A DNA stretch of 64,000 nucleotides from UTCFX2 sp963788305 (GCA_963788305.1 CAWBGK010000001.1:1-64000), one strand, 5' to 3'. Shown: positions 9,906-20,952, counted from the first letter of the stretch. Notes: generated from the sequence alone by a model not told the origin. Numbers and translations: made by a program.

Positions 9906-11132
9906 TCAAGGTCCTGGGGGAGCCGCACAGCGGAAGCCGACAGCGCCGTAGCGAGTAGTCGGATCGTCGACGTCGTTGCGGTACGCCGTGCGCAAGTAGT
10001 CGCCGTCGTTACCAGCTGCCGCCCCGGATCACCTTGTAAGACCCTGTCGTCGGCCCCGGCGGGTTGAGATACGGCAGGGTGCTGTAATAGGTGCTGCTGT
10101 ACCAGTCGTTCACCCACTCCCAGACGTTGCCGGCCATGTCCAGGGCGCCGTACGGGCTTGCCCCGAGCGGGTAGTCGCCCACCTGCGAGGTGTCGCCCAC
10201 ACAGTAGCCGTTCAGAACCATTCACTAAAGAACAGGTCGGGCTGGCGTCGCCCCACGGGTAAGCCCGCACACTCGTGCCGCGGGCGGCCTTCTCCCACTC
10301 GGCTTCGGTCGGCAGGCGCTTGCCAGCCCAGGTGCAGTAATCGTTGGCGTCGTACCAGGAGACATAGATCACCGGGTATTCGGCGTAGGTCGGGTTGTCG
10401 TAGTAGTGATCGCGAGTATAAGAACTAACGTATGCCGGAGCGGCGCAGGCTCCAGCTCCCACGCACCCGGCGTACTGGGCGTTGGTTACTTCGTACTTGT
10501 CGATCCGGTAGGCGTCCAGGTAGACGGTGTGGAGGGGCAGCTCGTCGAAGGTAGCAGGAATACCCGCCGTTGTGGAGGGGGTCGCAGCCCATCGGGAATT
10601 CACCGGCGGGGACATCCACCATTTCGCCGGGGATGATGGTGCCGCCAGGCGGGTGAAGTTTTGATTGGATGCATTAGGAGGCAATGTCGCTTCCCTGGTT
10701 GAGGGACTGAAAACATAGCTGCCCAGGCTTGGGGTGATGGTATAGGTCGCCGGTCAGGCAATCCGCTGAAGGTGTAATACCCATTGGCATCAGTAAGGAT
10801 TGTATAGTTCGTCTTCGACTGCAACCTATTGATAAGTTCAGGACCTGAAGTTTGCGCGTTACGAGAGTTATTGGTAATTATTGGAAGATAAACCAGCTTT
10901 GGAAGCTGAAATCATGGAATGAATATGCATCCGTCTGGTAATAGGGGTCCTCGGCCTGGATCAAATTCGTGGTTTCGGTGTCATCCAACAACAGGACATT
11001 GCGGATCGTATAGGGACCATCCTGACCTGAAGCAAAAATCTCTTCAGACGAGAACAACAACTTGATATTTTGCTCGTCATCTGTCCACTCGCATCCCCCA
11101 TGTTCCATCCATTTCACGAGTAGGCGTTCCAA
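9906..11132 (-). pseudogene. Secreted FGE/SUMF1 protein with carboxypeptidase-regulatory-like domain, frameshifted
   Basis: Reading across frames gives, in order: a segment DGPYTIRNVLLLDDTET; a tail-like motif KLVYLPIIT; a beta-sandwich repeat (YTILTDANGYYTFSGLP ... YTITPSLGSYVFSPS), as in carboxypeptidase-regulatory domains; and an FGE domain (MVDVPAGEFPMG, YRIDKYEVTNAQYA, YCTWAGKRLPTEAEWEKAA, MAGNVWEWVNDW, VIRGGSW). After a one-base break at 10010 comes the normal end GDYLRTAYRNDVDD ... VGFRCAAPPGP at 9906. At least four breaks are present (about 10890, 10745, 10570-10620 and 10220, plus 10010). The 5' end is uncertain: no signal peptide is visible, so the gene may begin further upstream or be truncated. 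Whether the domain is a real formylglycine-generating enzyme cannot be decided. Confidence 0.65.
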
Positions 11133-11537
11133 TCACCGTGGCAGGATTTCTAACTTATTACACGAATTGAAAAGGCATAACTTTTGCTTCTACGCTGTCG
11201 CTCGCTTATCCCATGCTCATCTTTTCGTCATAACCACATGTTTCTGTCATCAAGGCAGGATTTCTGAACTTCTATTCAATAACTAATTCGCACTCAGTCA
11301 ACAATCCAACGAGCAATTCATCAGGAGAAGATCAAGAACACAGCAATCAAAGCGTAAAATTTGTTATTCATCCCCAACATCTTTCTTATGACCAGCGGCT
11401 TTTAGCCTACCGGATCGGATCTATCGTCCCCGATCCGGTTCAGGTTCTAAACACAGCTTTACATGTCTGATACGAAACATCTATGCACCATTTTGCAGAT
11501 AATTCAGGGTCTGTCAAGCGAATTTCTTTCACGTTTT
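11133..11537. other. Gene-free spacer
   Basis: AT-rich relative to its surroundings, with no supported coding frame. It may contain the lost 5' end of the FGE gene on the minus strand, but no frame connects. No terminator hairpin is apparent. Confidence 0.4.
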
Positions 11538-12782
11538 CTATCTCCTCCCCCACAGGCTGATGCTCTCGATATGGTAGGTCTGCGGGAACTGGTCGAAGAG
11601 GGACAGCTTCTGCAGAACGTAGCCGCCGGCGGTCAGGCGTTTTGCGTCGCGGGCCAGGGTCGCCGGATCGCAGGAGACGTAGACCAGCGTGGGGGCGGCG
11701 AGGCGCAGCAAACTGTCGATGACGGGGCGGGCGAGGCCTTCGCGGGGCGGGTCGACCACGACGGCATCAGGGCGCAGGTCGAGGCTCGGGAGCACAACCT
11801 CGGCCGCGCCCTGATAGATTTCAATCCCATCGAATTCGTCCAGGTTGCAGGCGAAGTCGTCCACAGCCTGCTCGGAGGCTTCAACGCCGACCAGCCGGCA
11901 GCCGCTTTCTGCGAGAAAGAGGCTGAACAACCCGACGCCGCAGTACAGGTCAAGCAAGGTCGCATCCGGCCGAAGCGCAGATCGTTCACCCAACCATTCA
12001 CGCACCTTCAGCGCCATCATCGCCGCAACGACCGTGTTGGCCTGAAAGAACGACCCGGCTGAGACTCTAAAGCGGCGCTCGAGCACTTCCATCTCCAGCG
12101 TGGGACTGCCGGCGAGTGTTATCGCCCCTCCGGGGCTGAGGTGGACGACCGAGACCGGCAGGTCTTCGACGCTCAGCTCCGGCGTCTCGAGCCCGCCGCT
12201 TTCGAGGATGATCTGGAGGTCGCCGTCGCATCCCAGCCGCAGCCCGACCCGATCGACCCCGGCGCCCGGCTCGAACTCAAGCTGCGGCCAGAGCTCCTGG
12301 AGCGGCAGCTCGGGCAGATGGCACTCGCGGATGGCCAGGACGTCATTGGTGCGGGCTTTGTGGTAGCCGAGCGAGCCGTCTGGTGCTAGGTGAAACTGGA
12401 CGTGGTTGCGGTATGCAACCTCAAATATTGAAGGGGCGATGCCAGCAACCTCGGGGGATGCCAGCCCGCCGATCCGCTCGAGCTGGTCCTTGAGGATGGT
12501 CGTTTTCGCCGCAAGCTGGGCAGGGTAGGAGAGGTGCTGGTAGTGGCAGCCGCCGCACTCGCCGTAATGCGGGCAACGCGGGGAGACACGCTCCGAGGAC
12601 GGCTCGAGCACTTCGAGCAGGCGGGCGCGGGCGAACCTTTGCTTTTCTTCCACCAGCTCGAGGCGGACCACCTCGCCGGGGATTGCATACGGAATAAAGA
12701 CCGCCCTCCCGTCCGGCAGGCGAGCAATCGTCTCACCGCCGTAGGCGTGCGAAGTTGGGATCAGATCATATGAAGTCGACAT
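11538..12782 (-). CDS. 23S rRNA (uracil-C5)-methyltransferase, RlmD/TrmA family
   Basis: About 414 residues, intact. The N-terminal TRAM-like domain is followed by a 4Fe-4S cluster motif (CPHYGECGGCHYQHL) that is typical of RlmD rather than TrmA. The SAM-binding motif LLDLYCGVGLFSLFL is present, with VVVDPPREG and YVSCDPATLARD; the Cys in the last motif is the usual nucleophile. The enzyme transfers a methyl group from SAM to C5 of a uracil in RNA. I chose the ATG at 12782 (MSTSYD) because AAGGA lies seven bases upstream; an in-frame ATG at 12809 lacks one. It is divergent from the lipoprotein gene starting at 12872. The exact uridine modified is not predictable. Confidence 0.9.
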   Translation of the reverse strand: MSTSYDLIPTSHAYGGETIARLPDGRAVFIPYAIPGEVVRLELVEEKQRFARARLLEVLEPSSERVSPRCPHYGECGGCHYQHLSYPAQLAAKTTILKDQLERIGGLASPEVAGIAPSIFEVAYRNHVQFHLAPDGSLGYHKARTNDVLAIRECHLPELPLQELWPQLEFEPGAGVDRVGLRLGCDGDLQIILESGGLETPELSVEDLPVSVVHLSPGGAITLAGSPTLEMEVLERRFRVSAGSFFQANTVVAAMMALKVREWLGERSALRPDATLLDLYCGVGLFSLFLAESGCRLVGVEASEQAVDDFACNLDEFDGIEIYQGAAEVVLPSLDLRPDAVVVDPPREGLARPVIDSLLRLAAPTLVYVSCDPATLARDAKRLTAGGYVLQKLSLFDQFPQTYHIESISLWGRR

Positions 12783-12871
12783 GGATTTTCCTTGATCGGA
12801 TTCTACCATCCGCGCCCCGGGCTGAACTTGCTGGTTTCCGGATACGCCGGGGTCTCAGACTGCTATAATGG

Positions 12872-14686
12872 ATGGTGATGCACAGGTTTCTTCTCTTTAT
12901 GGCTCTGGTCCTGGTCTCCTGCCAGGCGTCTGGACCGGCGATTGGATCGTACAACGCCAGGCCGACTGCCGCGCCGACGGAAACGATTGAAGTCCCGGTC
13001 TTCTTGCCAACGATAGCCACCGAAACCATCCAACCGGTCTCTCCCACAAGAGCGGGGATCACCCCCTGGGTGACAGAGGGACCTGTTCCGGTGCAAAGCA
13101 GATTCGATGTGCAGGTGCATCCAGATGGGGCGCTGTATCTCGGCGACCAGGTCAGCTTCGAAGTGATCGCACCGGAGGGGTTCCCGGCTGCCGGAAAAAA
13201 GGCTGAAGTCCGGCTGGGTGGACCGGAGGGCGCCTTGATTGGCGAAGGCGAGTTTGGGCCGTTTGGGCTGGACGAGCGGATCCAGGCGACGGTCCTGTGG
13301 GGCTGGGATACTGCAGGGCTCGCTGCGGGAGAACAACTTCTGACCTTTATGATCAAGCCGGATGGCCCGCTCTGGAGCGAGACGTTCACGCTGCTGCCGT
13401 ACGGGCAGCTTTCATCGGCAGAGCGCCAGGCGCATTGGGCAACTGCACAGAACGGCTGCTGCATCGTCCATTACATTACAGGCACTGCCGCCGAGCGCGA
13501 CCTGCCTGACCTGCTTAAGATGTTTGACGACCAGGCTGACCTGGCCGCCAGCCGATTGGGTGTGCTCATCGGCAAGAAGGTCGAGGTGGCGCTTGTTCCA
13601 CGGGTGCTGGGGCACGGAGGGTTCGCCGGTGAAGGGATCACCCTGTCCTATCTCGACAGCAACTACGCCGGCGGCAGCCGCGAGATGCTTTTCCACCACG
13701 AGCTGATCCACATCCTGGACGCCCGCCTGGGCGGCAGGCTGCGCCTGCCTTTTCTGGTTGAGGGACTGGCGGTTTTCTTATCCGGAGGGCATTTCAAGCC
13801 TGAGCCGCTCTTACAGCGCGCTGCCGCCCTGCTGCCCCCGGAGCCAGGCTGCGAGCGCTCCGAGATGCGAAGAATACAATAGAGGCTTGCGGTCTGGAGA
13901 TGTATATCCCGCTGCCCGAGCTGATCGACTTTTTTTATCAGCAACAGCACGAGACAGGCTACCTGGAAGCTGGAGCATTTACGGCGTATCTGGTTGAGAA
14001 ATATGGTTGGTCTGCATTCTCTAACTTTTACCGGGATATCCATCCTGGCGACGAATCGAATGGAGAACTGCATCCTGATGCCAGTTTTGTGGATGCTGCT
14101 GCAGAACGCCATTTCGGCCTCAGCCTGGACCAACTCGAGCAAGGTTTTATCGAGAGGTTGAAAGCCGAGCGGCTGACCCTGGAATGGGCCGAGGACCTGC
14201 GATTGGCCGCTACTTTTTACGACCGCGTCCGGGAGTATCAGCTGTCTTTTGACCCTTCCGCCTATTTCCTGCATGCCTGGCTTCCGCCGGTCGAGCAGAT
14301 GCGGATTCGTGGGATCGTCGCCGATCCATATCGCCGGCCGGACGCACCGTCGAACCTTGCGATAGAAGCCATGTTAGCGCAAGCTGATTCCCAGATTCAG
14401 CAGGGTCATTATCCGGAGGCAGACCGGCTGTTGGGATCGATAACCAGGATCTTAGCCTTTGAAACCAAGGAAGGCTTTCTTGATTTCTCGATCGATCCGC
14501 TAGCCGCAGATTTTTATGAACTGGTGCTGCGGACGCTCGATGAAGGCTTTCGACCGGTACGGATCAGCGTGGAAGACGAAACGGCCCGGATTTGGGTGAG
14601 CATCTCCGGGTCGCGGTCTGATAGAGTTCGTTTACGTTCGAAACCAGAACCAGTGGGTCGCTCTCACGACACTGGCAAGCGATTAA
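12872..14686 (+). CDS. Lipoprotein with HExxH metallopeptidase-like domain, frameshifted
   Basis: The N-terminus has a lipoprotein signal (LLFMALVLVSC) followed by a Thr/Pro-rich linker and a beta-rich domain. The second half contains MLFHHELIHILDARLGG, an HExxH zinc-site motif, followed by FLVEGLAVFLSGGH with a plausible third-ligand Glu, as in gluzincin peptidases (residues about 270-300). The frame breaks near 13870 and continues (IPLPELIDFFYQQQHETGYL, then FTAYLVEKYGWSAFSNFYR), a pattern common in peptidase-MA-like proteins. A second break near 14615 gives the natural end (FVYVRNQNQWVALTTLASD) at 14686. The restored length is about 600 residues. It should be anchored outside the membrane. 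Substrate unknown. Confidence 0.72.
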
Positions 14687-15373
14687 GGGCAGGAAAAGAG
14701 CGAGTCGAAGGGAGCGGTGCAGTAGAGGTCGAGCGTATCAAAAGCGATCGCCCCGACAACCACGCAGCAAAGCATGATCAGCAAGAACCCCGCAGCCGAC
14801 ATAGAGCCATGTTCGCGAGCGGCGCGGCGCTTCTTCTTCAACCGGCATCTCGTAAGATACGGCGGGATAGGGTTCTGCCGGCCCTGGGGGTACGTTGCCG
14901 CTGTAGAGCGGGGGTGATGCAGGCGGCTGGTAATAGGCAGGCTGCTGAGGCGGTTGGGCGGGCGGCTGATATCCATAGTTGGACGGCTCGACGCGGAAGG
15001 TTTCGCGCGAAGCTTCAGGCTGAGCCTGCTGTCCCGGTCCGCTGATCAGGGTGGCGTTTGGATCGAAGCCCAGAACTTCATATTCCAGGCTGATTTTCTC
15101 GCCCATCATGACTATTTCACCCGGACGAAGCATATGCGGCCCAATCAGGCGCTGACCGTCCACAAACGTGCCGTTGGTCGATCCCAGGTCTTCGATTACG
15201 TAAGCTCCAGATTGGAGGGTCAGACGGCAGTGCTTTCGCGAGACTTCTGGGTCGTTGATCACAATCCGGTTGGTTATATCCCTCCCGATCGTCAGCTCAT
15301 CTTGCACCATCTCGAAGATCTTGCCCGGGTTGGGACCTTTGTGCATCACCAGTTGATAGGTTTGCGAAGCCAT
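14683..15373 (-). CDS. FHA-domain membrane protein, frameshifted near the C-terminus
   Basis: The start at 15373 follows AGGAGG. Residues about 20-100 form an FHA domain with the phosphothreonine-binding signatures LTIGRD, VSRKHCRL and EDLGSTNGTFVDGQ. A Pro/Gln/Tyr-rich linker follows, then basic residues. A break near 14785 restores one membrane helix (LIMLCCVVVGAIAF) and a short tail ending at 14683. FHA domains read Thr phosphorylation by Ser/Thr kinases; none is encoded in the window. The gene converges on the lipoprotein gene and the two stop codons overlap in TTAA (14683-14686). Confidence 0.8.
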
Positions 15374-15443
15374 TCTCTGCCTCCTAAGCTTATGATGGGA
15401 TATAGTGTAATGATTTTTGGTCTAAATGTCAAACCGAAATTTA

Positions 15444-17401
15444 TCAGGGACTAAAGATATTTCTCGCCAACGGGAAGAAGCTGAGGTCGACATCGACGAA
15501 GACAGCCGCTGAGACAGTCTGTGGGGCGTTGCACGAGTTATTGGCGGTCAACTTGACCACATAGCTGCCGCGAAGGTTGAAGATGTTTGAGACCGTCGAC
15601 CCAAATGCGGTATCACCGCTCCCAAAATCCCAGGAAAAACTGATCGGATTGTCGCCTACCGCTGACGGTACCGCTGAATAAAACCGTCTCATCGATCGAA
15701 GGATTCCAATTCGATGCGCTGATCTCGGCATCACGAACAAAAATGCACGGCGTCAGGACCGCATCGAGCGGTGTGTTCAGGGTATTGGTGATCGAAACAT
15801 CGAAAACCGATTCAGATAGGTGGTCAACGGCCGAGAAACGGACGGTATAGGTTCCTGGCTGAAGAGCAAGGTGATAAGAGCCATCTGCCTGCGTGACGAC
15901 AGAGCGAATTTTCTGGTCATTCTGCCAGGCTTCAACGCCGGCCCCCGCGATCGGGGCGCTGGTCATTTCATCTCGTACGAAACCTGAAAGCTGGCCTTCC
16001 ATCAGGCAGCCCATGTGAGCGAAGGCAGCCAGCGCAGCCCTGGCAAAATTGGTGTAGTACGTGAAATTCAGGGTCTCCAGCTGGTCGCCGGTCGTATGGT
16101 AGTAAGGCGTGTGGTTGGTCCAATCTTCGATCGCCATCACAGCCGGGTAGCCATATTTCCAGAAAGAGGCGTGGTCGCTGAAAGCCTTGCCGTCCTGCAG
16201 AATCCGCGGATTGAGCTGAATAGAATATGCCGGGATGACGTCAGCGAAGAGATTGGCAATTGCAAGATCGCCAGCGTTATCCGGGCGGGCGTGCAGCTCG
16301 AAAACCGGGCTGCTTCGGGTGTGATAGCCGAGCATGTCAAGGTTCAGCACGCCCTGCAGGTCTTCACCCAGGGAGTAGAGGTCGGCAGCATAGGCGCTGC
16401 TTCCAAACAGGCCTTGTTCTTCTGCGGTAAACAAAGCGTAGCGCAGGGTGCAGCCAAAGTCGGATTGAGTCAGGATTTCAGCAATGCGCATCAGCGCGGC
16501 GGAACCGCTGGCGTTATCGTCCGCGCCCGGGGCAAATGTCCCAGGATCAGGATTATCGACCAGGGAGGTTGAATCCAGGTGAGCGGTGAGCAAGACGATC
16601 TTTTCTGGATGAATCAGCCCTTCCTGCTGGGCGATTACGTTCCTTAACTCTCCGCCCGAAAAATAATCGTACCAGGTCGTCAGGCCCAGAGAAGCGAAGA
16701 AGTCGTGGGTGTAGCGGGTCACTTTTGTGATCGATGTGGCGGCAAAGGTATAGCGAGTGAAGAACGTGAAAGGCGAGGCGTTCACGATCACCGGCCACTC
16801 GCCGGACAGCCCGCCAACATGGTCATAGAGGGATTGAGAATCGAGCTCGTCAACCATATCCTGCACAATCTGGGAATAGGTGACGGAGTCAGGCAAGGCG
16901 GGAAGATAGGGCTGACCTTCAGGAGCGATCAGCGGCTGCGGCACGAGCGGGGCGACATCAAGCCCCAGCGCAATGAGGCTGCCGGTTTGATCAGCATTCA
17001 TCCGGGCGACGGCCATGCTTCCTTCGATCAGCAGCACGTCTGTTTGCATTTTTGCATCGCTCAGGTCTTGCGTTGATCCGTAGAGCAAGCTGTACTCAGC
17101 GCCGGAAATATCTGGATCGAGGACTGTCAGCGGAAAGCCGCGGCGGAGGATATCCTTTTGGTCCAGCACATCCACCGCAGCGACCAGGACGGGTTTTCCC
17201 TCGGTCGTATAGAGGGTTGCGTATACGCTCAGGCCCATTCTGGCAAGCTCGGCAAGCCCCAGGCTGTCCGCCTGGATCAATCCGCACCAGCGCGGCCGGA
17301 TTGTCCTGTCTGGATAAAGAATAATGCGGGGCTGCCCAACCAGGCAGCAGCAGGCTCACGAAAAGCAGGCTGTTCAAGAAAGATTTCCGGAATATTTTCA
17401 A
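15444..17401 (-). CDS. Secreted M28 zinc aminopeptidase with PKD-like domain, frameshifted
   Basis: Translation appears to begin at a TTG at 17401 that overlaps the lipB stop, giving a signal peptide (FLNSLLFVSLLLPGWA). A break near 17280 leads into the main frame. The peptidase has the M28 metal ligands in order: LTAHLDS, GADDNASGSAALM (bridging Asp), ALFTAEEQGLFGS (catalytic Glu pair), LNLDMLGY and FSDHASFWKYGYPA. C-terminal to it are a carboxypeptidase-regulatory-like domain (LSGFVRDEMTSAPIAGAGV) and, after a break near 15650, a PKD-like domain (SFSWDFGSGDTAFG). The protein ends SFFPLARNIFSP, resembling the FLPL tail of the BspA protein. It should digest peptides outside the cell. Restored length is about 650 residues. 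Confidence 0.82.
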
Positions 17402-18185
17402 GGTCGTTTGACCCCAGCCATGAAAATGTCTATATCCTCTTCCACCCAATTCGATTCAACCATCTCGTAATGGAACACTTCGGCGAAGGAATCCTTCACA
17501 GCATTTTCGACTTCATTCATATCAGGAATCGGATGCAATAATTCTGCCAGGCTCACCGCTTCAAAACCAGCCAATCCGCAGGCGATAATACCCTCCCAGA
17601 AGCTCATATCCGGGCTTACATTTAGAGCAAAACCGTGCCTGGAGACCCCGCGCGCATCCAACTTTACCCCGATGGAGGCGATTTTTGCCGGGGAACCCCG
17701 CCCGGATGAATCCGAGGGAATCCAAACGCCGGTCTTCCCTTCCAACCGGATCGCAGGTATGTCAAAACCTTCCAGCACCTGGATCAAGACCAGCTCAAGC
17801 TTGCGAAGGTAGTCGATTAAATCTGCCCTGGGGAGGCTTTTGGGAGGGGAAGAAGACCCGAGGGGGCTTTCTCCAGCGAAGACCCCGCTGGCGCAAGCGG
17901 CAGGAGCGGGTAGCCAATCAGCTGACCGGGGCCGTGGTAGGTCACGTCGCCGCCCCGATCAGTCCACAGCGCCGATATGCCCCGGCGCGTCAATTCATCG
18001 GCCTCCCAAAGCAGGTTGGCCGGGTTGCCGCTTCGACCAAAAGTGAAGACATGCGGGTGCTCCAAGAGCAGCAGCGTGGGGGGGTGCTCACCTGCGGCGA
18101 TTTGGCAGGCAAGAGCATCCTGGAGCTCCCAGGCTCGCTGGTACGGGATCATCCCGAGCTGATAGACACTGCAAGAGGCGGACAT
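17398..18185 (-). CDS. lipB: Octanoyl-[acyl-carrier-protein]:protein transferase LipB, frameshifted
   Basis: LipB moves octanoate from ACP to lipoyl domains, the first step of lipoate synthesis. The N-terminal half shows LLLLEHPHVFTFGRSG and GGDVTYHGPGQLIGYPL. After a break near 17880 the second half carries KIASIGVKLDARGVSRHGFALNV with the conserved Lys and HGFALN, then ACGL, where the catalytic Cys is expected. Length (about 260 residues after repair) is slightly above usual because of an insert at the break and a C-terminal extension. The stop codon overlaps the TTG start of the M28 peptidase gene, so translation may be coupled. Confidence 0.88.
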
Positions 18186-18256
18186 TTGCTCAAGTATACC
18201 CCGGTCGCTGAGAGCGGCTGAGGATTAGATCTTTCCTACATCCGTCTTACATTTTA

Positions 18257-18288
18257 TTTACAAATTTCAAATCATCCCAACCTATAAT
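18257..18288 (+). promoter_or_regulatory. Possible promoter of clpB
   Basis: A perfect TATAAT lies at 18283-18288, about 70 bp before the clpB start. A TTTACA at 18257-18262 could be the -35 box, but the spacing of 20 bp is long. I see no CIRCE or HAIR-type heat-shock operator. Confidence 0.35.
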
Positions 18289-18356
18289 TATGGTTGACCA
18301 AAGAACAAACAGGCCCTTGCTTTCTTGAAATACTGGGGCTTGAGGAGAAAACAAAT

Positions 18357-20948
18357 ATGAACATGGAAAAATTCACTGAAAAATCTCAGGCTGCGCTTCT
18401 GGGATCTCAGCAGATTGCCGAGGAGCTGAGCCACCAGGCGATCGAGCCCATCCATATCCTGCTTTCCCTGCTACGCCAGGACGACGGCGTTGTGCCGGCG
18501 CTCGTGACGAAAGTGGCGGGAAGCATCGCTGCATTGCGGGAGGAGGTTCAGCAGGAGCTGGAAAAACGCCCAAAAGTCTACGGGGCGGCTGCCCAGATTG
18601 GCCTGTCGAGGCCGGCTTCCGAAGTTTTGGATGGAGCGGCGCGCTACGCCAAAGGGATGCAGGATGACTATGTCTCCACCGAGCACATCCTGCTGGCTCT
18701 GACCGAGAGCAGCGAGGGAAAACGGCTCAGCCAGTACGGGCTGACGAAAGATGCGATCCTGAAGGCGCTTGTAGGAATCCGCGGCACGCAGCGAGTTTCG
18801 TCGCAGACCCCTGAGGACACCTACCAGGCGCTCGAGAAATACGGCCGCGACCTGACCGCTCTGGCGCGACAGGGAAAAATGGATCCTGTGATCGGACGCG
18901 ACGAAGAGATTCGCCGCGTCGTTCAGATCCTCTCGCGGCGTACGAAGAACAACCCCGCGCTGATCGGCGACCCCGGAGTCGGCAAGACCGCGATTGTGGA
19001 AGGGCTGGCTCAGCGGATCATCAACGGTGATGTGCCGGAGGGGTTAAAGAAAAAGCGCCTGATCCAGCTCGACATGGGAGCGCTGGTCGCCGGGGCGAAA
19101 TACCGCGGCGAGTTCGAGGAGCGCTTAAAAGCAGTGCTGAAAGAGATATCTGAAGCATCAGGCGAAATCCTTCTGTTTGTGGACGAGATGCACACCGTCG
19201 TCGGCGCCGGGGCCGCGGAAGGGGCGATGGACGCGGGCAACATGCTGAAACCGATGCTCGCACGCGGCGAGCTTCACCTGATCGGCGCGACTACATTGGA
19301 CGAATACCGCAAGCACGTCGAGAAAGACCCGGCGCTGGAGCGGCGTTTCCAGCCGGTTCTTGTCTCGGAGCCGAGCGTGGAAGAGACGATCAGCATCCTG
19401 CGCGGCCTTAAGGAGCGCTACGAGGTACACCACGGTGTGCGGATCACTGACCCGGCGGTCATTGCCGCGGCGACGCTTTCCAACCGCTACATTGCCGACC
19501 GCCACCTCCCGGATAAGGCGATCGACCTGATCGACGAGGCCGCGGCGCGGCTGCGGACGGAGATCGACTCCAAACCGCAGGCGCTGGATGAGGTGGACCG
19601 CCAGATCATGCAGCTGGAGATCGAGCGCGAAGCGCTGAAGAAAGAGCGCGACAAGGCCTCGAAAGAGCGGCTCGAGCGGCTCGAAAAAGAGCTCGCCGAC
19701 CTCAAGGAGCGCTCGAACCATCTTAAAGCCCGCTGGCAGACCGAGAAAGAAGCGATCTCCAGCCTGCGCGATACGAAGGAGAAGATTGAGCAGACCCGGG
19801 TAGAAATGGAGCGGGCCGAGCGCCAGAACAACTATGAAGCCGCGGCGAAGCTGCGCTACGGCACATTGAACGAGCTCGAGAAAAAGCTGATCGAGGCAGG
19901 CAGACGGTTGAAGGACATCCAGGCTGAGGGGGCTCTGCTGAAAGAAGAAGTTGATGCAGAAGAGATCGCCAGCGTGGTCTCGCGCTGGACGGGAATCCCG
20001 GTTTCGCGCCTGATGGAAGGCGAGATGGATAAGCTGGTGCACATGGAGGAACGCCTGCGGCAGCGCGTGGTCGGGCAGGAGGACGCCCTGCAGGCGGTGG
20101 CCAATGCAGTTCGGCGCTCGCGGGCCGGCTTGCAGGACCCGGACAAGCCAATCGGCTCGTTCATCTTCCTCGGTCCCACCGGGGTGGGCAAGACCGAGCT
20201 CGCCCGCGCCCTGGCCGAGTTCCTGTTCGACGACGAGCGGGCGATGGTTCGGATCGACATGAGCGAATACCAGGAGAAGCACACCGTCTCGCGGCTGGTG
20301 GGCGCGCCGCCAGGCTATGTCGGCTACGAGGAGGGCGGCCAGCTCACCGAAGCGGTGAGACGGCGGTCCTACAGCGTGGTGCTGTTTGACGAGATCGAGA
20401 AGGCGCATGCAGAGGTCTTCAACGTGCTGCTGCAGCTGCTGGACGACGGCAGGATGACAGACGGCCAGGGCCGAACGGTCGACTTTCGAAATACCGTGGT
20501 GATCATGACCTCCAACCTGGGAAACGAGCTGTGGATGGGGGGCGAGAATGAAGTCACCCGAGACATGCTCACGCACGTACTTCAAGCCCATTTCCGGCCG
20601 GAATTCCTCAACCGGATCGACGAGATCGTGGTATTTCAGCCTCTGAGCCGGGAGGATATCGCCCAGATCGTCGATATCCAGCTGCGGCGGGTCTCGAGCT
20701 TGCTGGCAGAGCGAGGCTTTCAGCTTGAGGTCAGCGAGGCGGCCCGAGAACACCTGGCCGAGGCCGGCTACGACCCGGATTTTGGAGCGCGCCCGCTCAA
20801 GCGGACGATCCAGCGCGAGCTGCAGGACCCGCTGGCGATGAAGATCCTCTCGGGAGAGCTCCACGAGGGCGAGCTGATCCGGGTGGATCGCGGCGCAGAC
20901 GGACTGACCTTTACACCGGTTGTCGTCGGGGAAGTGGTCGAATCTTGA
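18357..20948 (+). CDS. clpB: ATP-dependent disaggregase ClpB (Hsp100)
   Basis: About 863 residues from the ATG at 18357, which has GAGGAG nine bases upstream; an in-frame ATG at 18294 is less likely. The Clp-N repeat domain (residues 1-145) is followed by the first AAA+ module with Walker A GDPGVGKTAIVEG near 203, and a coiled-coil middle domain (about 400-520) rich in Glu, Lys and Arg. The second AAA+ module has GPTGVGKTE near 606, followed by GYVGYEEGGQLTEAVRR (pore loop). The presence of the middle domain separates ClpB from ClpA and ClpC. It rescues aggregated proteins together with DnaK/DnaJ; a CbpA-type DnaJ and two Hsp20 proteins lie 5-6 kb downstream. The gene is intact. Confidence 0.95.
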   Translation: MNMEKFTEKSQAALLGSQQIAEELSHQAIEPIHILLSLLRQDDGVVPALVTKVAGSIAALREEVQQELEKRPKVYGAAAQIGLSRPASEVLDGAARYAKGMQDDYVSTEHILLALTESSEGKRLSQYGLTKDAILKALVGIRGTQRVSSQTPEDTYQALEKYGRDLTALARQGKMDPVIGRDEEIRRVVQILSRRTKNNPALIGDPGVGKTAIVEGLAQRIINGDVPEGLKKKRLIQLDMGALVAGAKYRGEFEERLKAVLKEISEASGEILLFVDEMHTVVGAGAAEGAMDAGNMLKPMLARGELHLIGATTLDEYRKHVEKDPALERRFQPVLVSEPSVEETISILRGLKERYEVHHGVRITDPAVIAAATLSNRYIADRHLPDKAIDLIDEAAARLRTEIDSKPQALDEVDRQIMQLEIEREALKKERDKASKERLERLEKELADLKERSNHLKARWQTEKEAISSLRDTKEKIEQTRVEMERAERQNNYEAAAKLRYGTLNELEKKLIEAGRRLKDIQAEGALLKEEVDAEEIASVVSRWTGIPVSRLMEGEMDKLVHMEERLRQRVVGQEDALQAVANAVRRSRAGLQDPDKPIGSFIFLGPTGVGKTELARALAEFLFDDERAMVRIDMSEYQEKHTVSRLVGAPPGYVGYEEGGQLTEAVRRRSYSVVLFDEIEKAHAEVFNVLLQLLDDGRMTDGQGRTVDFRNTVVIMTSNLGNELWMGGENEVTRDMLTHVLQAHFRPEFLNRIDEIVVFQPLSREDIAQIVDIQLRRVSSLLAERGFQLEVSEAAREHLAEAGYDPDFGARPLKRTIQRELQDPLAMKILSGELHEGELIRVDRGADGLTFTPVVVGEVVES

Positions 20949-20952
20949 TATC

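Noticed and set aside
14690..15045. Last 120 residues of the lipoprotein frame as coding
   Set aside because: This is readthrough into the antisense of the FHA gene; a one-base correction near 14615 gives a natural stop at 14686.
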